Shown: one piece after another, positions 10,314 to 20,422 of the stretch | Position numbering within the stretch: position 1 is the first letter of the stretch | Layout: each line of letters starts with the position of its first letter | Assembly: GCA_951640165.1 (NCBI GenBank) | Contig: OX621249.1 | Coordinates: 7,491,001-7,555,000 of the forward strand | Source: Pseudoips prasinana | Lineage: Eukaryota; Arthropoda; Insecta; Lepidoptera; Nolidae | Length of the DNA: 64,000 bases | Direction: 5' to 3' | Program-made: the position numbers and the translations under genes | The notes under the pieces: model-generated | Told to the model about the DNA's origin: nothing | Database searches by the model: none | Seen by the model: only the letters and a program-made list of their open reading frames with translations

Positions 10314-10497
10314 ATTAGCTGTGCCCCGCGGTTTTACCCGCATTAAACTTTATAAACTATAGCTGTATATGTGCTAACCCAGGGTGTCAGCTAACTGCCT
10401 ACTATACATATTTATTAAAATCGCTCCAGCCGTTTAGGCGTGCAGAAGTAACAAACATACACACTCACAAACTTTCGCCTTTATAATATTAGTGTGA
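10314..10497 (-). mobile_element. Short Helitron, family H2, copy 2
   Basis: Read on the minus strand it begins TCACACTAATATTATAAAGG, has 'AGTTTGTGAGTGTGTATG' and ends in the hairpin plus GGGGCACAGCTA(A). The terminal CTAG has one change. This is the classic short lepidopteran Helitron layout with no coding capacity. Confidence 0.78.
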
Positions 10498-10500
10498 TTG

Positions 10501-10676
10501 TATTGACTGCACGTGTGGCGCCAACGTTAAGACATTCGCCTCCCAACTTCATGTCCCGGGTTCGATTCTCGCGCAGGTTAACTATTTGTGTGACCCATAA
10601 ATTGTTGTCCTGAATATGGATGTACTTTATGTCAGTCAATTATATGTTTGTAAAGTATCCCGCGACACTGGGATTT
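10501..10676 (+). repeat. tRNA-like SINE, family C
   Basis: A tRNA-like head with box B GGTTCGATTCTC is followed by 'ACTATTTGTGTGACCCATAA' and a body ending near 'CCCGCGACACTGGGA'. It is a single copy in this window, immediately beside a Helitron. Confidence 0.55.
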
Positions 10677-10679
10677 TTT

Positions 10680-11140
10680 ATTTTTTATTTTTATTTTTAT
10701 AGGGACTAGTCCCTCCCTCTTACCCACCACTGCAACTCCTGTAAGCCAGGATCAACAGTGGCACACAATGAAATGACACTGAGCGGTGAAGCTCAGGCAT
10801 GTCCCGGGGAATCGCTTTAACTGTCTTGGATCCCGCAACGAATTTAATCAGAAACAGAAAAAAGGAGGAGTTAGAAAAAGAATAGTTCCACTTCCCTCCA
10901 GAGCAAAGCGGGAGACAGAATGATGTAAAGAGGCTATAGCCTCATAAAATGAGAGATTTGCAACTAGAGAAGCCAGCTGCAAAAGCACCGAGGATCAATT
11001 TAAGGGTCCTAAGTGAGCTGTTATATTTGATTCCAATAGTAGGTATGGCAAAAACGCTTAAACGCACGGAAGTTGTTCCTTGTTGCTACAAGATCCGTAT
11101 AATAAACTACTCCAGATATTGGTTGCAAGCTGTTTAACAT
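10680..11140. other. Interval without a recognised gene
   Basis: Begins with a T-rich run (10,677-10,703) and continues with 'CACTGCAACTCCTGTAAGCC', which looks like a reverse-oriented poly-A-tailed retroposon 3' end. I cannot name the family. The short frame at 10,949-11,137 has no recognisable feature. Confidence 0.45.
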
Positions 11141-11142
11141 AA

Positions 11143-11173
<31 letters not shown>

Positions 11174-11447
11174 GGTCAACCAACAATTGTTTGCACGATA
11201 CATTAATAAATTATATTAAACACGGAAAATTATCAGGTGCAACAATTAATAATAGGTTGACACCGCATGCACTAGTTACAGCTTAGAATTAATTAAGACT
11301 AGAACATTATCTAATAACAAATATCAAAAAAAGAACTTAAAATTAAATATATTATAAATTGAAGTGTATGGCATTCATCATTACAAGAATTACAAATATT
11401 TATTATTTTAGAATACTAATTAAAATAGGGAAACCAAGAAATCACAT

Positions 11448-14270
11448 TTAACCTGTATCATTATTTATGAAAGCTTTTATATATTTACCCACAGTGTCAT
11501 GATGAACATCTACCAAGTCACTGCATCCATTGAGGGCTTTACATAACCTCGCCACTGGCGAGTTTGCACCCAGCACTGTCCTTCGTAATGGTGGGCATAG
11601 GGGTGTAATGTTATGCCTAGGGTATCTACCTGGAGCTCGGAATCGGATATGACTAAGAATATTAGGGCAATCTATAGTATTTCTTAGTACTTTAAATATA
11701 AATAAGGCGTCTGTAATGTTTCTGCGGTTAGATAAGGACAGCATACTGAAATACTGTAAACGAGTTTGGTAGGAGGGCAGGCGCTTGGATTTCCCGACAC
11801 TGAAAGCAAGATGCCACAAGAAACGTTTCTGTACACGTTCTAGTCGTAGTATGTGCGACGCGAAATGTGGTCTCCAGACAACGCTGCAATACTCTAGGAT
11901 ATTACGTACTAGACTGTAGTATAACATTATCTTGGTGCTGCTTTCACGGAATCCTTTGGTATTGCGAATTAGAAACCCTAACATTCTTGATGCCTTTTTT
12001 ACGGTGTTTTCAATTTGGGGAATGAAACTGACCTTTCTATCAAACTGTACTCCTAAGTCCCTAATTGTCTCGACTTCTTGTACTTTGTCTTGATTTATGA
12101 AATATTCGGTGTGTATATAGTTATTTTTTCTTGTATATTTAACGTGATAGCATTTTTTCGGATTTAATTGCATTTTGTTGTTATTACACCATTCAATAAC
12201 TAGGTTAAGATCATTTTGCAGTAGTTCATTATCTTTTGGAGTTTCAATCAAACGTGCAATCTTTAAATCATCCGCGTACATAAATGATTCCGAAAAACGT
12301 AAAAGTTGGGGTAGGTCATTAATAAATATATTAAATAAGATGGGTGCTAGGTGCGAGCCTTGAGGTGCCCCTGATGTGATTTTATGAGATGCAGATTGGT
12401 AGCCGTTAACTACGACATAGAACTGGCGCTCCACAAGGTACGATTTAAACCATTCTCTTAACGACCCAGTCACCCCATAAGCTTCAAGTTTGTAAATTAA
12501 TAGAGAGTGGGACATCTTGTCGAACGCCTTACTAAAGTCCGTATATATAACGTCAAATTGCTTACCCCTATCTACAGCTTGGATTAGTGACTCCGTAAAA
12601 TTTACTAAGTTAGTAGATGTTGATCTCGATGCAACAAAACCATGTTGACTTTCTGAAAGGTACTTTCTAAAATGCTGTTGAATGTATGGACAGATTATAG
12701 ATTCAAAAATCTTTGCAAAAGTTGATAGGATTGAAATTGGCCTGTAATTGCAAATGGCTTCTTTATTGTCCGATTTGTGCACCGGGACTACTTTGGCTTT
12801 TTTCCATTCCGTCGGAAAAATTCCCGAGGCCAGGGAGGAGTTATAAATTATTTGTAGCGGAGTAGCCAACGCGGAAGCGCATTCATAAATAAAGGCAGGT
12901 GGGATGCCATCAGGACCAGGCCCTTTATTCATTTTAACTCCTTTTAGTTTTTTGAGTAAATAGTCTTGGTTAATCGTTGGACGAGTCAAGCAGTCACTAT
13001 TAATATGTAGCATTTGAAGGTAACTTGAGTCGCAATTATGGTCTTTATCATTGTCATGCGTGTATGCTTTCGAGAAATGGGTAGCAAACATTTCACAGAT
13101 ATCAGAACCATCAGATGTTACAATCTGTCCATCAGTCATAGTCATTGGGTACGAACTAGATCCACCGCGTTTTGTCTTTACATAACTCCAAAACAGTTTA
13201 TTGTTAATTTTTATATTTTTTTCTATGTTTTTTAAATAATCATTGTATAAATTCATTGCAAGTTTATCACACCGCTTAGATATCAGCTTCAGCTCAAGCT
13301 CGTCCATAGGGTTTTTGTATGTTCTAAAACGTAACCTTATCTTATTTTTTTCTTTTAAAGATTTAATTAATGATTTATTGAACCACGGTGGATAATAATT
13401 ATTCTTTGGTTTCCGATTAGGTACATATTTTGCAATAGCATTATGTAAATGTTTGTAGAATATCGCCAACATATGGTCGACATCTTTACTATTTTTAAAA
13501 AGTTCATGCCAGTCCAGTTCATTTAGATAATTGTTTATTTCCGAGTATTTTGCTTTATAAAAGTTAGGCCTACTGGTAAGGCTATATGGCAGAGCACAAT
13601 TTTTTACTGATGGTAGAGATATCTCAAGTGGGGGATGTAGTTTGTCAATGACAGTAAGAGAACAATTGGATTCGTTTACTGAGCATTTTGGCATCGTGGA
13701 TAGTATGAGGTCCAATATACGCCCTGAGCAGTTCTTAACATGGTTATGTTGTACCAACTGATTTATATTAATGAAATCCAAGAGACTCTGACACGTTTTT
13801 GGTAAAGACATATTTGCAGCATTAATCCCCCAGTCAATTACACCTAAGTTAAAGTCTCCCACTAAGCATATAGGAACATCTGTTAAGTCTGTTACTCTGT
13901 TGCATTGATCCAAGGAATGTTCTAGCATGGTTGGACAAACAGGAGGCGGGAGGTAAACTGCACAGAGAGCTATTAGATGTGATCTGTGTGATGTAGAAAT
14001 GTCAATAGTGACCCAGAGATCTTCACATTTACTCTGCCAGTGTTCAATACACCTAGAATTGATATTTTTATTAACTGCAATTAAAACTCCCCCACCGTCT
14101 TTATGGTTATGAAATCCAGATTTTTCCCTATCCCTTCTATATACCTCATATCTGGCATCAAATAGCTCGCTGTTCAGAATAGTGCCATTTAGCCATGTTT
14201 CTGTCAATACTATTACATCGTAATTCATACAGCATAGGTTACGGTAAAATTCATGCGTTTTTGTTCGCAA
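11448..14270 (-). CDS. LINE ORF2: APE endonuclease and reverse transcriptase
   Basis: This 940-residue product nicks target DNA and reverse transcribes the element RNA at the nick. The N-terminal 220 residues are an APE-type endonuclease with VLTETWL, DGGGVLIAV, VGDFNLG and LHPPLEISLP (the SDH-like motif is weak: IDKLHPPLEI). The RT domain spans roughly residues 430-750, with NYRPISILSTFAKIFE, YTDFSKAFDK, SGAPQGSHLAPILFNIFIND and the catalytic FMYADD near residue 663. A thumb and C-terminal region follow (PHFASHILRLERVQKRFLW). The frame is uninterrupted. The first Met lies shortly after an upstream open stretch, so the true start could be a little earlier; the N-terminus lacks a few residues usually seen before the first endonuclease motif. 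Confidence 0.88.
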   Translation of the reverse strand: MRTKTHEFYRNLCCMNYDVIVLTETWLNGTILNSELFDARYEVYRRDREKSGFHNHKDGGGVLIAVNKNINSRCIEHWQSKCEDLWVTIDISTSHRSHLIALCAVYLPPPVCPTMLEHSLDQCNRVTDLTDVPICLVGDFNLGVIDWGINAANMSLPKTCQSLLDFININQLVQHNHVKNCSGRILDLILSTMPKCSVNESNCSLTVIDKLHPPLEISLPSVKNCALPYSLTSRPNFYKAKYSEINNYLNELDWHELFKNSKDVDHMLAIFYKHLHNAIAKYVPNRKPKNNYYPPWFNKSLIKSLKEKNKIRLRFRTYKNPMDELELKLISKRCDKLAMNLYNDYLKNIEKNIKINNKLFWSYVKTKRGGSSSYPMTMTDGQIVTSDGSDICEMFATHFSKAYTHDNDKDHNCDSSYLQMLHINSDCLTRPTINQDYLLKKLKGVKMNKGPGPDGIPPAFIYECASALATPLQIIYNSSLASGIFPTEWKKAKVVPVHKSDNKEAICNYRPISILSTFAKIFESIICPYIQQHFRKYLSESQHGFVASRSTSTNLVNFTESLIQAVDRGKQFDVIYTDFSKAFDKMSHSLLIYKLEAYGVTGSLREWFKSYLVERQFYVVVNGYQSASHKITSGAPQGSHLAPILFNIFINDLPQLLRFSESFMYADDLKIARLIETPKDNELLQNDLNLVIEWCNNNKMQLNPKKCYHVKYTRKNNYIHTEYFINQDKVQEVETIRDLGVQFDRKVSFIPQIENTVKKASRMLGFLIRNTKGFRESSTKIMLYYSLVRNILEYCSVVWRPHFASHILRLERVQKRFLWHLAFSVGKSKRLPSYQTRLQYFSMLSLSNRRNITDALFIFKVLRNTIDCPNILSHIRFRAPGRYPRHNITPLCPPLRRTVLGANSPVARLCKALNGCSDLVDVHHDTVGKYIKAFINNDTG

Positions 14271-14369
14271 GCCCCTACAATTCTGATAATAAATAACAAT
14301 ATCTTTGAATTTTATAAGTTAAGAGACTAAATCATGCATAAAATTAAACTAAAACTAAGACTATATCAC

Positions 14370-15425
14370 TTATACAATTTTGCTCAAACCTCCTTTGCTT
14401 TTGATTTGAATTAATTGGGCGCCGTCGCTTTTTCTCACAAATATTCTACCATTTCTTATCCACACATATTTATAATTCATCTCTTTGGCTTTGATCCTTG
14501 TAGCAGCGTGGAGGGCTCTGTTGGTAGGCGACAGATGTTCCGCAACGTAGACAGGAGACTTTGGTCCAGCGTATCCAAGATGGGAGCAGTTTAGTTTTTC
14601 AAGAGGGTTAGCTTGGTTGTATTTAATAATGGCGGCAAGTAGTTTATCACGCGTTCTAGGTGCAGCTAACTGAACGATTATGGAGCGAGGACGGCTGCTC
14701 GATGGATTGATCTTAGCAGTACGAGTGCAATGTAAGATATCATTCTCATCGATTTCGCAGTTCACTACACGTGCTAGCTGAGTTATAACATTGTTCAAGT
14801 TTTCATTTTTATTTTCGGGTACACATTGCACTTCCAAGTTATTTGCTCGAGACTGCTGTTCCAAGTTAACTAGTCTTTCGTTAAGGTCCTCCACAGTGGA
14901 CTTAAGTTCTGCATTTTCAGACTCCAAGTTCTTAATTATCTTATTAGAATTCTTTTGTTCCTTTTTTACGTCTTCAAATTCCTTATTTATGTATGACATG
15001 GACTCACCAATTGCTAGTATTTCCTTTTTTATAGGCTCTAGTTCTTTGTTTATAGTACTGACAATGGTACTATTAATCTTTGCCAACATTTCAGTAAACT
15101 TTTGGTTCATTATATCTTCTATAACAGAGTGCAAATCGTCTTTGTCGTTCATTCTTGAGGGGGGTGACGGGGAGGGATAACCAATTGCTGGTCTCTTCGA
15201 TCCTCTACTAATAGAAACGTTACGATTTGGAGTAGAATCATCGTGTATTTTCGACCCACTGCTGGTACATAACGAGCATTTCCAGGTTTTGATTGGGGTT
15301 TCCCTGAGGGAAACGCATGTATAGTGGAAGCACTTCTCACAAATTGAGCATTTTATAGACTTTTCATTTGGGTCCATTTCATTTATATTTGCACAGCAAC
15401 CCCATTGAATAGTTTTATTAGCCAT
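14370..15425 (-). CDS. LINE ORF1 protein with PHD finger and coiled coil
   Basis: This 351-residue product is the presumed RNA-binding/RNP partner of ORF2. Residues 10-53 form a PHD-type zinc finger with Cys11, Cys26, Cys29, His34, Cys37, Cys50 and Cys53. Residues 55-95 are low complexity and rich in Ser, Pro and Arg. Residues 100-200 are a predicted coiled coil (many E, K, N and heptad L/I), ending LVNLEQQSRANNLEVQCVPE. The rest resembles the nucleic-acid-binding domain of LINE ORF1 proteins (HCTRTAKINPSS, PRSIIVQLAAPRTRDKLL). The start is the first Met of the open frame. The domain order is known for several insect CR1-like LINEs; chromatin targeting by the PHD finger is inference. It is uninterrupted. 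Confidence 0.85.
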   Translation of the reverse strand: MANKTIQWGCCANINEMDPNEKSIKCSICEKCFHYTCVSLRETPIKTWKCSLCTSSGSKIHDDSTPNRNVSISRGSKRPAIGYPSPSPPSRMNDKDDLHSVIEDIMNQKFTEMLAKINSTIVSTINKELEPIKKEILAIGESMSYINKEFEDVKKEQKNSNKIIKNLESENAELKSTVEDLNERLVNLEQQSRANNLEVQCVPENKNENLNNVITQLARVVNCEIDENDILHCTRTAKINPSSSRPRSIIVQLAAPRTRDKLLAAIIKYNQANPLEKLNCSHLGYAGPKSPVYVAEHLSPTNRALHAATRIKAKEMNYKYVWIRNGRIFVRKSDGAQLIQIKSKGGLSKIV

Positions 15426-15857
15426 GTTTATTTAAAACAAAACCACTAAAAACTTTCTAATTCTTTTTTTTATTATTATATATTCTTCTTAGAAGCAAAG
15501 CAACGAAGGTCCGAAACGTTTGTCTTTACTGTTGGTTTATCTTTGGCGCAACTGGTCGCAATCCTTATCAGTTGTCGATGCAAGCGACATTCACGGTAAC
15601 GCGCACTACACAGAGTCGCAAATTATTTGCACTGCGCGTAAAAATGCTTAATCACTCACTGCTTGGTTATTCGTTTATATTTCGACTTATGACAGTTAGT
15701 TCGTAATAATGATGAAATTCCTTAGTTTCCGCTGGTTTTTTTAAGTATAATGCAGTTCACTGATGTACTATAATCACTGTGATATAAGTTCTTGCTAATT
15801 AAATTCGGATTTGAATATAAAATTACTAATTATACACGGAGCAAATAAATACGTAAG

Positions 15858-16322
15858 TCAGCTGTTCGGGTGCCAGGGCAAAGATGCACGCTGATTTTGC
15901 CAGAGATCACACTCCCACAGGATGTGGTGAGCAGTTTGTTCATATTCGTTACTGGATGTTGAGCACAGACAGATTGGTGAAGATACTAATTTGAAACTAT
16001 ACAATTTACTTTTAAAATTGCCGTGTCCGGTAAGAAATTGTGCAACACAATGGTCTATGATTAGCCAAGTTTTATTTAACCGTTCGCGTACGTCCGGAAA
16101 GAACTGGTGCAGATGGCGACCCTTGGTTGACGTATTCCATCTACATTGCCATTCATTTAGTAGTTCGTTATTTAAGTCAGCTATTGGCATAAATAGCCTG
16201 GTTATTTTCGCACGGTCGCGTAATGATAAGAAATCATTTTCTAAATTCGATTGCGACACTGGGATTAATATAACTAGTGCGTGCGTTGACTTTACAAATA
16301 ATTTATTAAAAAGTACATTCAA
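15858..16322 (-). pseudogene. C-terminal RNase H-tail fragment of an R1/I-type LINE
   Basis: An open frame of 154 residues. Its end reads LTGHGNFKSKLYSF, then CLCS, then EQTAHHILWECDLW. I recognise the region after the reverse transcriptase in R1- and I-like LINEs, where TGHG and a C-x-C...H..C motif close the RNase H and zinc-knuckle segment. No RT motifs are present upstream, so it is a 5'-truncated relic. It sits directly beyond the 5' end of the LINE above. Confidence 0.65.
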
Positions 16323-16380
16323 TGGTTAATAAACAGTTAAATAGAAATACACCCGAGACAGAAGACTATGCAAACACTAC

Positions 16381-16645
16381 AATAATAATATAATATCCTG
16401 GGACATTATTTACACACGGCCATCTGATTCCAAACTAAGCAGTACTTGTACTATGGAAACCAGATAACTGGTAAACTACATTTACTACTTTTCTTTTGTA
16501 AATACATACTTAAATAGATAACATATACCCAGACTCAGGACAGACAGACATGTTCATGCACACAAATATCTGTCCTGGGTGGGAATCGAACCGACAACCT
16601 CCGGCGTGAAAAGCAAGCATTTGCCGACCACGCCAACAGGCCCGT
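16381..16645 (-). repeat. tRNA-derived SINE, family B, copy 2
   Basis: In reverse complement it has the SINE B head with box B GGTTCGATTCCC and the body 'AAAGAAAAGTAGTAAATGTA', ending at TAATATTATATTATTATTG. It is a full-length copy. Confidence 0.72.
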
Positions 16646-16744
16646 CATATATGCGTATATACTATACTAACTACTAAGCCACAATACTACATCGGGTACA
16701 CTGACGATACTGTATACTGAAGCGTTAAATACTCACAAATACGT

Positions 16745-16935
16745 GTAACTTTCCCCACAAAACCTCTTTCTTCTAACCCAAATTGATAGCAGTACATATT
16801 TCAGTTGAACTTTTTCCTTTAAGGCCAAGTTGTCCAGCTCATCTATATTACAATCAACCCTAAACGAGTGTGAGCTGTTAAGGTAAATGTATACGGGAAA
16901 TAATGCCACAACCACGTTCGCTCGCAATATTAACA
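16745..16935. repeat. Dispersed repeat, family D2, copy 2
   Basis: Matches 9,866-10,060 ('AAAACCTCTTTCTTCTAA', 'AACTTTTTCCTTTAAGGCCA'). Class unknown. Confidence 0.55.
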
Positions 16936-16982
16936 TTCACCGTATGCTATGCAGTGATACTTCGCGGATAATTACCGCGATA

Positions 16983-18291
16983 TAAATAAATAAAATAAAT
17001 AAATAAAAAAGGTTTTTATTCACGTAGACTTTAAAAAAGCGCTTGTAAATAGTCAGAACATGTTTGTAGTAATATAGTTGTATACATTAGATATTATTTC
17101 TAGTAACATAGATATTTAGGTACATCTTGTATGAAAACATTTATAAAATTTATTTTATTACAGAAATGATATTTAGCTAGCTCGTATCAAGTTATTGTCA
17201 AGAGATTATGTTTAATTATCTAGTTTAAGTCTAATATTTTTACTACATATTGTCAATGGTTCTGTCTATATAAAAGGTATTATTATTATGACGGACCTTG
17301 TGTTAATAACGACGGTCGCGCTTTAATGCTACCACCGGATCCAATGCGCCCCAACTGAGAAGACCCAGCGAAACAAACTCAGTGGGTTCATCTACTACCG
17401 GTTTCAACACGACCCAGTTGAGACGGTCCGGCGAAACATACTCAAGCGGGCATGAACACGGGATTTGGTCCAATTAGAGTAATTATTTAGTAGGCAAACA
17501 CAATATATGCTCGATCGGTTGTCTGAATGCTTATTATTTTAGATTATATTTAGGTATACAAAAGAAAAACTTCGAAACAATAACATTATTCATTTTGAGA
17601 CAGAGTCAATAATTTTGAATTAAGTATATGATAGCAATCATTTACAGATAGTTCACGTAACACAGCAGATCAGTCATGTCTATATGGCTACAAGATCTCC
17701 AGCGAGCAATGTGCAGGTAGGAAGTGAGAGCCAGACGTCTTTGTCATCGATGTACTCTTTAGTGGTGTAATAACCCCTAGCCATAAGTATACGTTTAATA
17801 TGTGTTTTAAAACTTGTGTCAGGCAGATCAGTAATTTGAGTAGGAAGCTTGTTATAAAACCTAATACAATTTCCTAAAAATGATTTATTAGTTTTGCTTA
17901 CTCTAAAGCCTGGCATGGCTAGTTTGTTTTTATTCCTAGTATTTATATTATGCAGTTCACTTTTCTTTTTATAATTATGAATATTTTTTCTAACAAACAT
18001 TATATTCTGATATATATATTCCGATGGCACAGTAAGTATATTTATTTCTTTAAACAAATTTCGCAAAGAATCGCGACTGCCTAAACCATAAATGGCTCTG
18101 ACTGCTCTTTTCTGCAATACAAAAATAGTACCTATGTCAGCCGCCGAACCCCACAGCAGAATGCCATACGACATAATGCTATGAAAGTACGCGAAATACA
18201 CTAATCTAGCAGTTTGTTCATCTGACAATTGCCTTATTTTCCAGACAGCATAGGAAGCCGAACTTAATTTACCTGCTAACTTTTCAATCTG
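16983..18291 (-). mobile_element. LINE family L3, 5'-truncated copy
   Basis: The longest L3 copy here: about 700 bases of 3' untranslated region (16,983-17,679) and the C-terminal part of ORF2. Its 3' end carries an A/T-rich tail (AAATAAATAAATAAAAAAGG on the plus strand). Coding sequence continues to 18,291, where a short Helitron begins. The copy inside the mariner at 57,418-61,144 is nearly identical. Confidence 0.78.
17680..18291 (-). pseudogene. LINE L3 ORF2, C-terminal portion (partial)
   Basis: About 203 residues are open, entering at 18,291 without a start codon (QIEKLAGKLSSASYAVWKI...) and ending at 17,680. The piece YFAYFHSIMSYGILLWG followed by LQKRAVRAIYGL is the typical segment just after the reverse transcriptase palm in Jockey/CR1-like LINEs. 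The endonuclease and YADD domain are absent. The open frame with no stops suggests a recent copy. Confidence 0.7.
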
Positions 18292-18469
18292 CTAGCTGTG
18301 CCCCGCGGTTTTATCCGCGTTAAACTTCATAAATTATAGCTTATGTGTTAATCCAGGGTGTCAGCTAACTCCATACCAAACTTTATTGAAAACGCTCCAG
18401 CCATTTAGACGTGAAGAAGTAACAAACATACACACTCACAAACTTTCGCCTTTATAATATTAGTGTGAT
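18292..18469 (-). mobile_element. Short Helitron, family H2, copy 3
   Basis: Minus-strand reading begins TCACACTAATATTATAAAGG and ends GGGGCACAGCTAG, with a CGCGG...CCGCG hairpin. It abuts the broken 5' end of the L3 LINE exactly at the CTAG. Confidence 0.78.
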
Positions 18470-18518
18470 GTAACAATTATATATAACAAATCAACAATAA
18501 TATTTTTTGCGAGTAATA

Positions 18519-18665
18519 ATAATAATTTCCTGGGATATTATTTACACACCACCATCTGATCCCAAACTAAGCAGAGATTGTACTTTGGAAACCAGATAAC
18601 TTTTCTTTTGTAAATACATACTTATATAGATAATTACACACAGACTCAATACAAACAGATATATA
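18519..18665 (-). repeat. tRNA-derived SINE, family B, copy 3 (body only)
   Basis: Carries the 3' half of family B in reverse ('CTGGGATATTATTTACACAC', 'AAACTAAGCAGAGATTGTAC') without the tRNA-like head. Confidence 0.6.
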
Positions 18666-18724
18666 GGCATTATATATTATTCCTGGAGTATGATATTCAC
18701 AACCCTGAATTAATTTAAAATTTA

Positions 18725-18967
18725 TAATAATAATAATAATATCTAGGGACAATGTCACACAGATCATCCTAGCCCCAAACTAAGCAAAGCTTGTACTATG
18801 GGTACCAGGCGACGATATACATACTTATATAGATAGATAAATACATAGAAACCATCCATGACTCAGAAACAAATATTGGTGCTCATCACACAAATATAAG
18901 CACTTACGGGGATTCGAACCCAGGACCAGCTTCGTAGGCAGGAGCACTACCAACTAGGCTGCGGTGA
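18725..18967 (-). repeat. tRNA-derived SINE, family A, copy 2
   Basis: Reverse copy with box B (GGGATTCGAACCC on plus) and box A region 'CCAACTAGGCTGCGGTG'. Its 3' end is the TAATAATAATAATA run at 18,725. Confidence 0.75.
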
Positions 18968-19879
18968 ATTGGATGACATTTAACTTCCTGGCACGTAATT
19001 TCAATGAATGCGAGTATTATTAATAGTAATAAAATGCCTATAACTCACAAGATTACCAGCATGGGAGGCGTGAATTCAACAAGCATGTACCCATCGTCAT
19101 TTCTAGGAATGGTTTCATAGCAAAAAGCCTCTGACGTCATCTAGGGATGCTACAAAGCTCGGTCAAGTGAGAGTTGTAGAAGGCAATAGTACTGGACGCG
19201 GCACGCATTGGGCTATGGTTCCTCGGCTTGGAGACCTAACCACCACTAGCCTGGGTGTAAAACAAATAGCTACGGGTGAAAACTTACTAACAATCATTGT
19301 AATATATATCGAAAGTGAAACTTGGAACAAATGGCTTCATTATTGTTCTTATTATTATTATTATAAGGTTAGGCTAAAAGCTCAATAGCAATTGCAAGAC
19401 AGGTAATTTTTCCAATTTCAACCATTTCATTATTACTTTAAATTGATTTTATGTCTTTATGAATGGCAGCAATTTACAAATCGTGGCGAGTTGTCCGTGT
19501 GTGCTTACCTTAACTTCCTACTCTTTCCCGTTTAGTTTCCTACGTGCTGTTACTCACTCCCAAATTAACTTGTATATTCTTTAGAGAACTTGAACCTAAC
19601 TTTTGTTAATAAAAAATGCGAATTAGTAATTTCTTTTTGTTGGAATCAAGTGGGTACCTTTAGAGTACTTAAACGGAATAAATTAAAACTTTGTCTTCTG
19701 CATGGAATCCTTTTATATAGTCTCGTAAAATTTGGAACTTATTTTGAAGAGTGCTTTCAAACACTTGAACCAATACAGGATTGTTTTTATGAGAGGATAA
19801 AGTTTGGAGGTAACAGACATCTAGATTTTAAATTGAGAGATCAAAGTTTTGTTTACTTTCAAGGTTTTAGGTAGTTCTC
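18968..19879. other. Interval without a supported gene
   Basis: The frame at 19,590-19,874 has no recognised motif, although it precedes a LINE tail on the same strand and may be part of the same decayed LINE in another frame. A TATTATTATTATTATAAGG stretch lies near 19,350. Confidence 0.45.
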
Positions 19880-20197
19880 ATGCCGAACTTATCATGTCAG
19901 CCGAAAGATGTCTACCGCTGGACAAAAACCGCTGGGTGTATTGAGGACCTACAAAATTTATTGGTGGAATGTGTTCGATATGAGTCTAGTAGAAATAATG
20001 TAATAAGGTCCCTGAACTTGAACAGAACCGATGTGGGCATGTTCAACAAAATTCTATCCCAACCAAATAGTGATGATGCGATGGGTTTGTTCAAGTTCAT
20101 GGCCTATATTTTGAGAAAATTCAATTGTTTAGGATATGATGTGACTGACATACGCTATGCGTAAAAACCCTTTAAATAAATAAAGAAAAAAAAAGGT
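19880..20197 (+). pseudogene. C-terminal tail and poly-A of a LINE
   Basis: A 94-residue frame reads GCIEDLQNLLVECVRYES and then DDAMGLFKFMAYILRKF. This fits the C-terminal zinc-knuckle/RNase H tail of R1/I-like insect LINEs, where the line 'ED..HLLVEC..Y' precedes the end. A poly-A run follows at about 20,185-20,197. The RT core is missing, so it is a truncated retrocopy. Confidence 0.55.
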
Positions 20198-20422
20198 TAG
20201 AGGTTAGAGTGAACAGGCATCTTATGGGTACGTGCGGTCCACCTTCAACAAAATCTTCACTTACCATCTGAGATCGTGGTCAAGCGCAAACCCATTTTGA
20301 ATAAACAAAATAAAATAAATAAATAAAATAGCCTTTATTGCTGCTTCCTTATCACTATTACATACTGCTTACAAAGATTGCCTACTCACTAAAATAAAAT
20401 TCATGCAATATATTTAATAATG

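Larger units (their letters stand above)
11143..15850 (-). mobile_element. LINE (CR1/Jockey group) with two intact ORFs
   Basis: On the minus strand the order is about 400 bases of likely 5' untranslated region, ORF1, a 99-base gap, ORF2 and about 300 bases of 3' untranslated region ending in a (TAAA/TAAATAAA)n tail at 11,143-11,173. Both ORFs are open throughout. The 5' limit near 15,850 is estimated from the LINE fragment that begins at 15,858; I found no target duplication by eye. The combination of ORF1 with a PHD finger and an APE-type endonuclease ORF2 fits the CR1/Jockey superfamily. The exact clade is not resolved. Confidence 0.8.
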
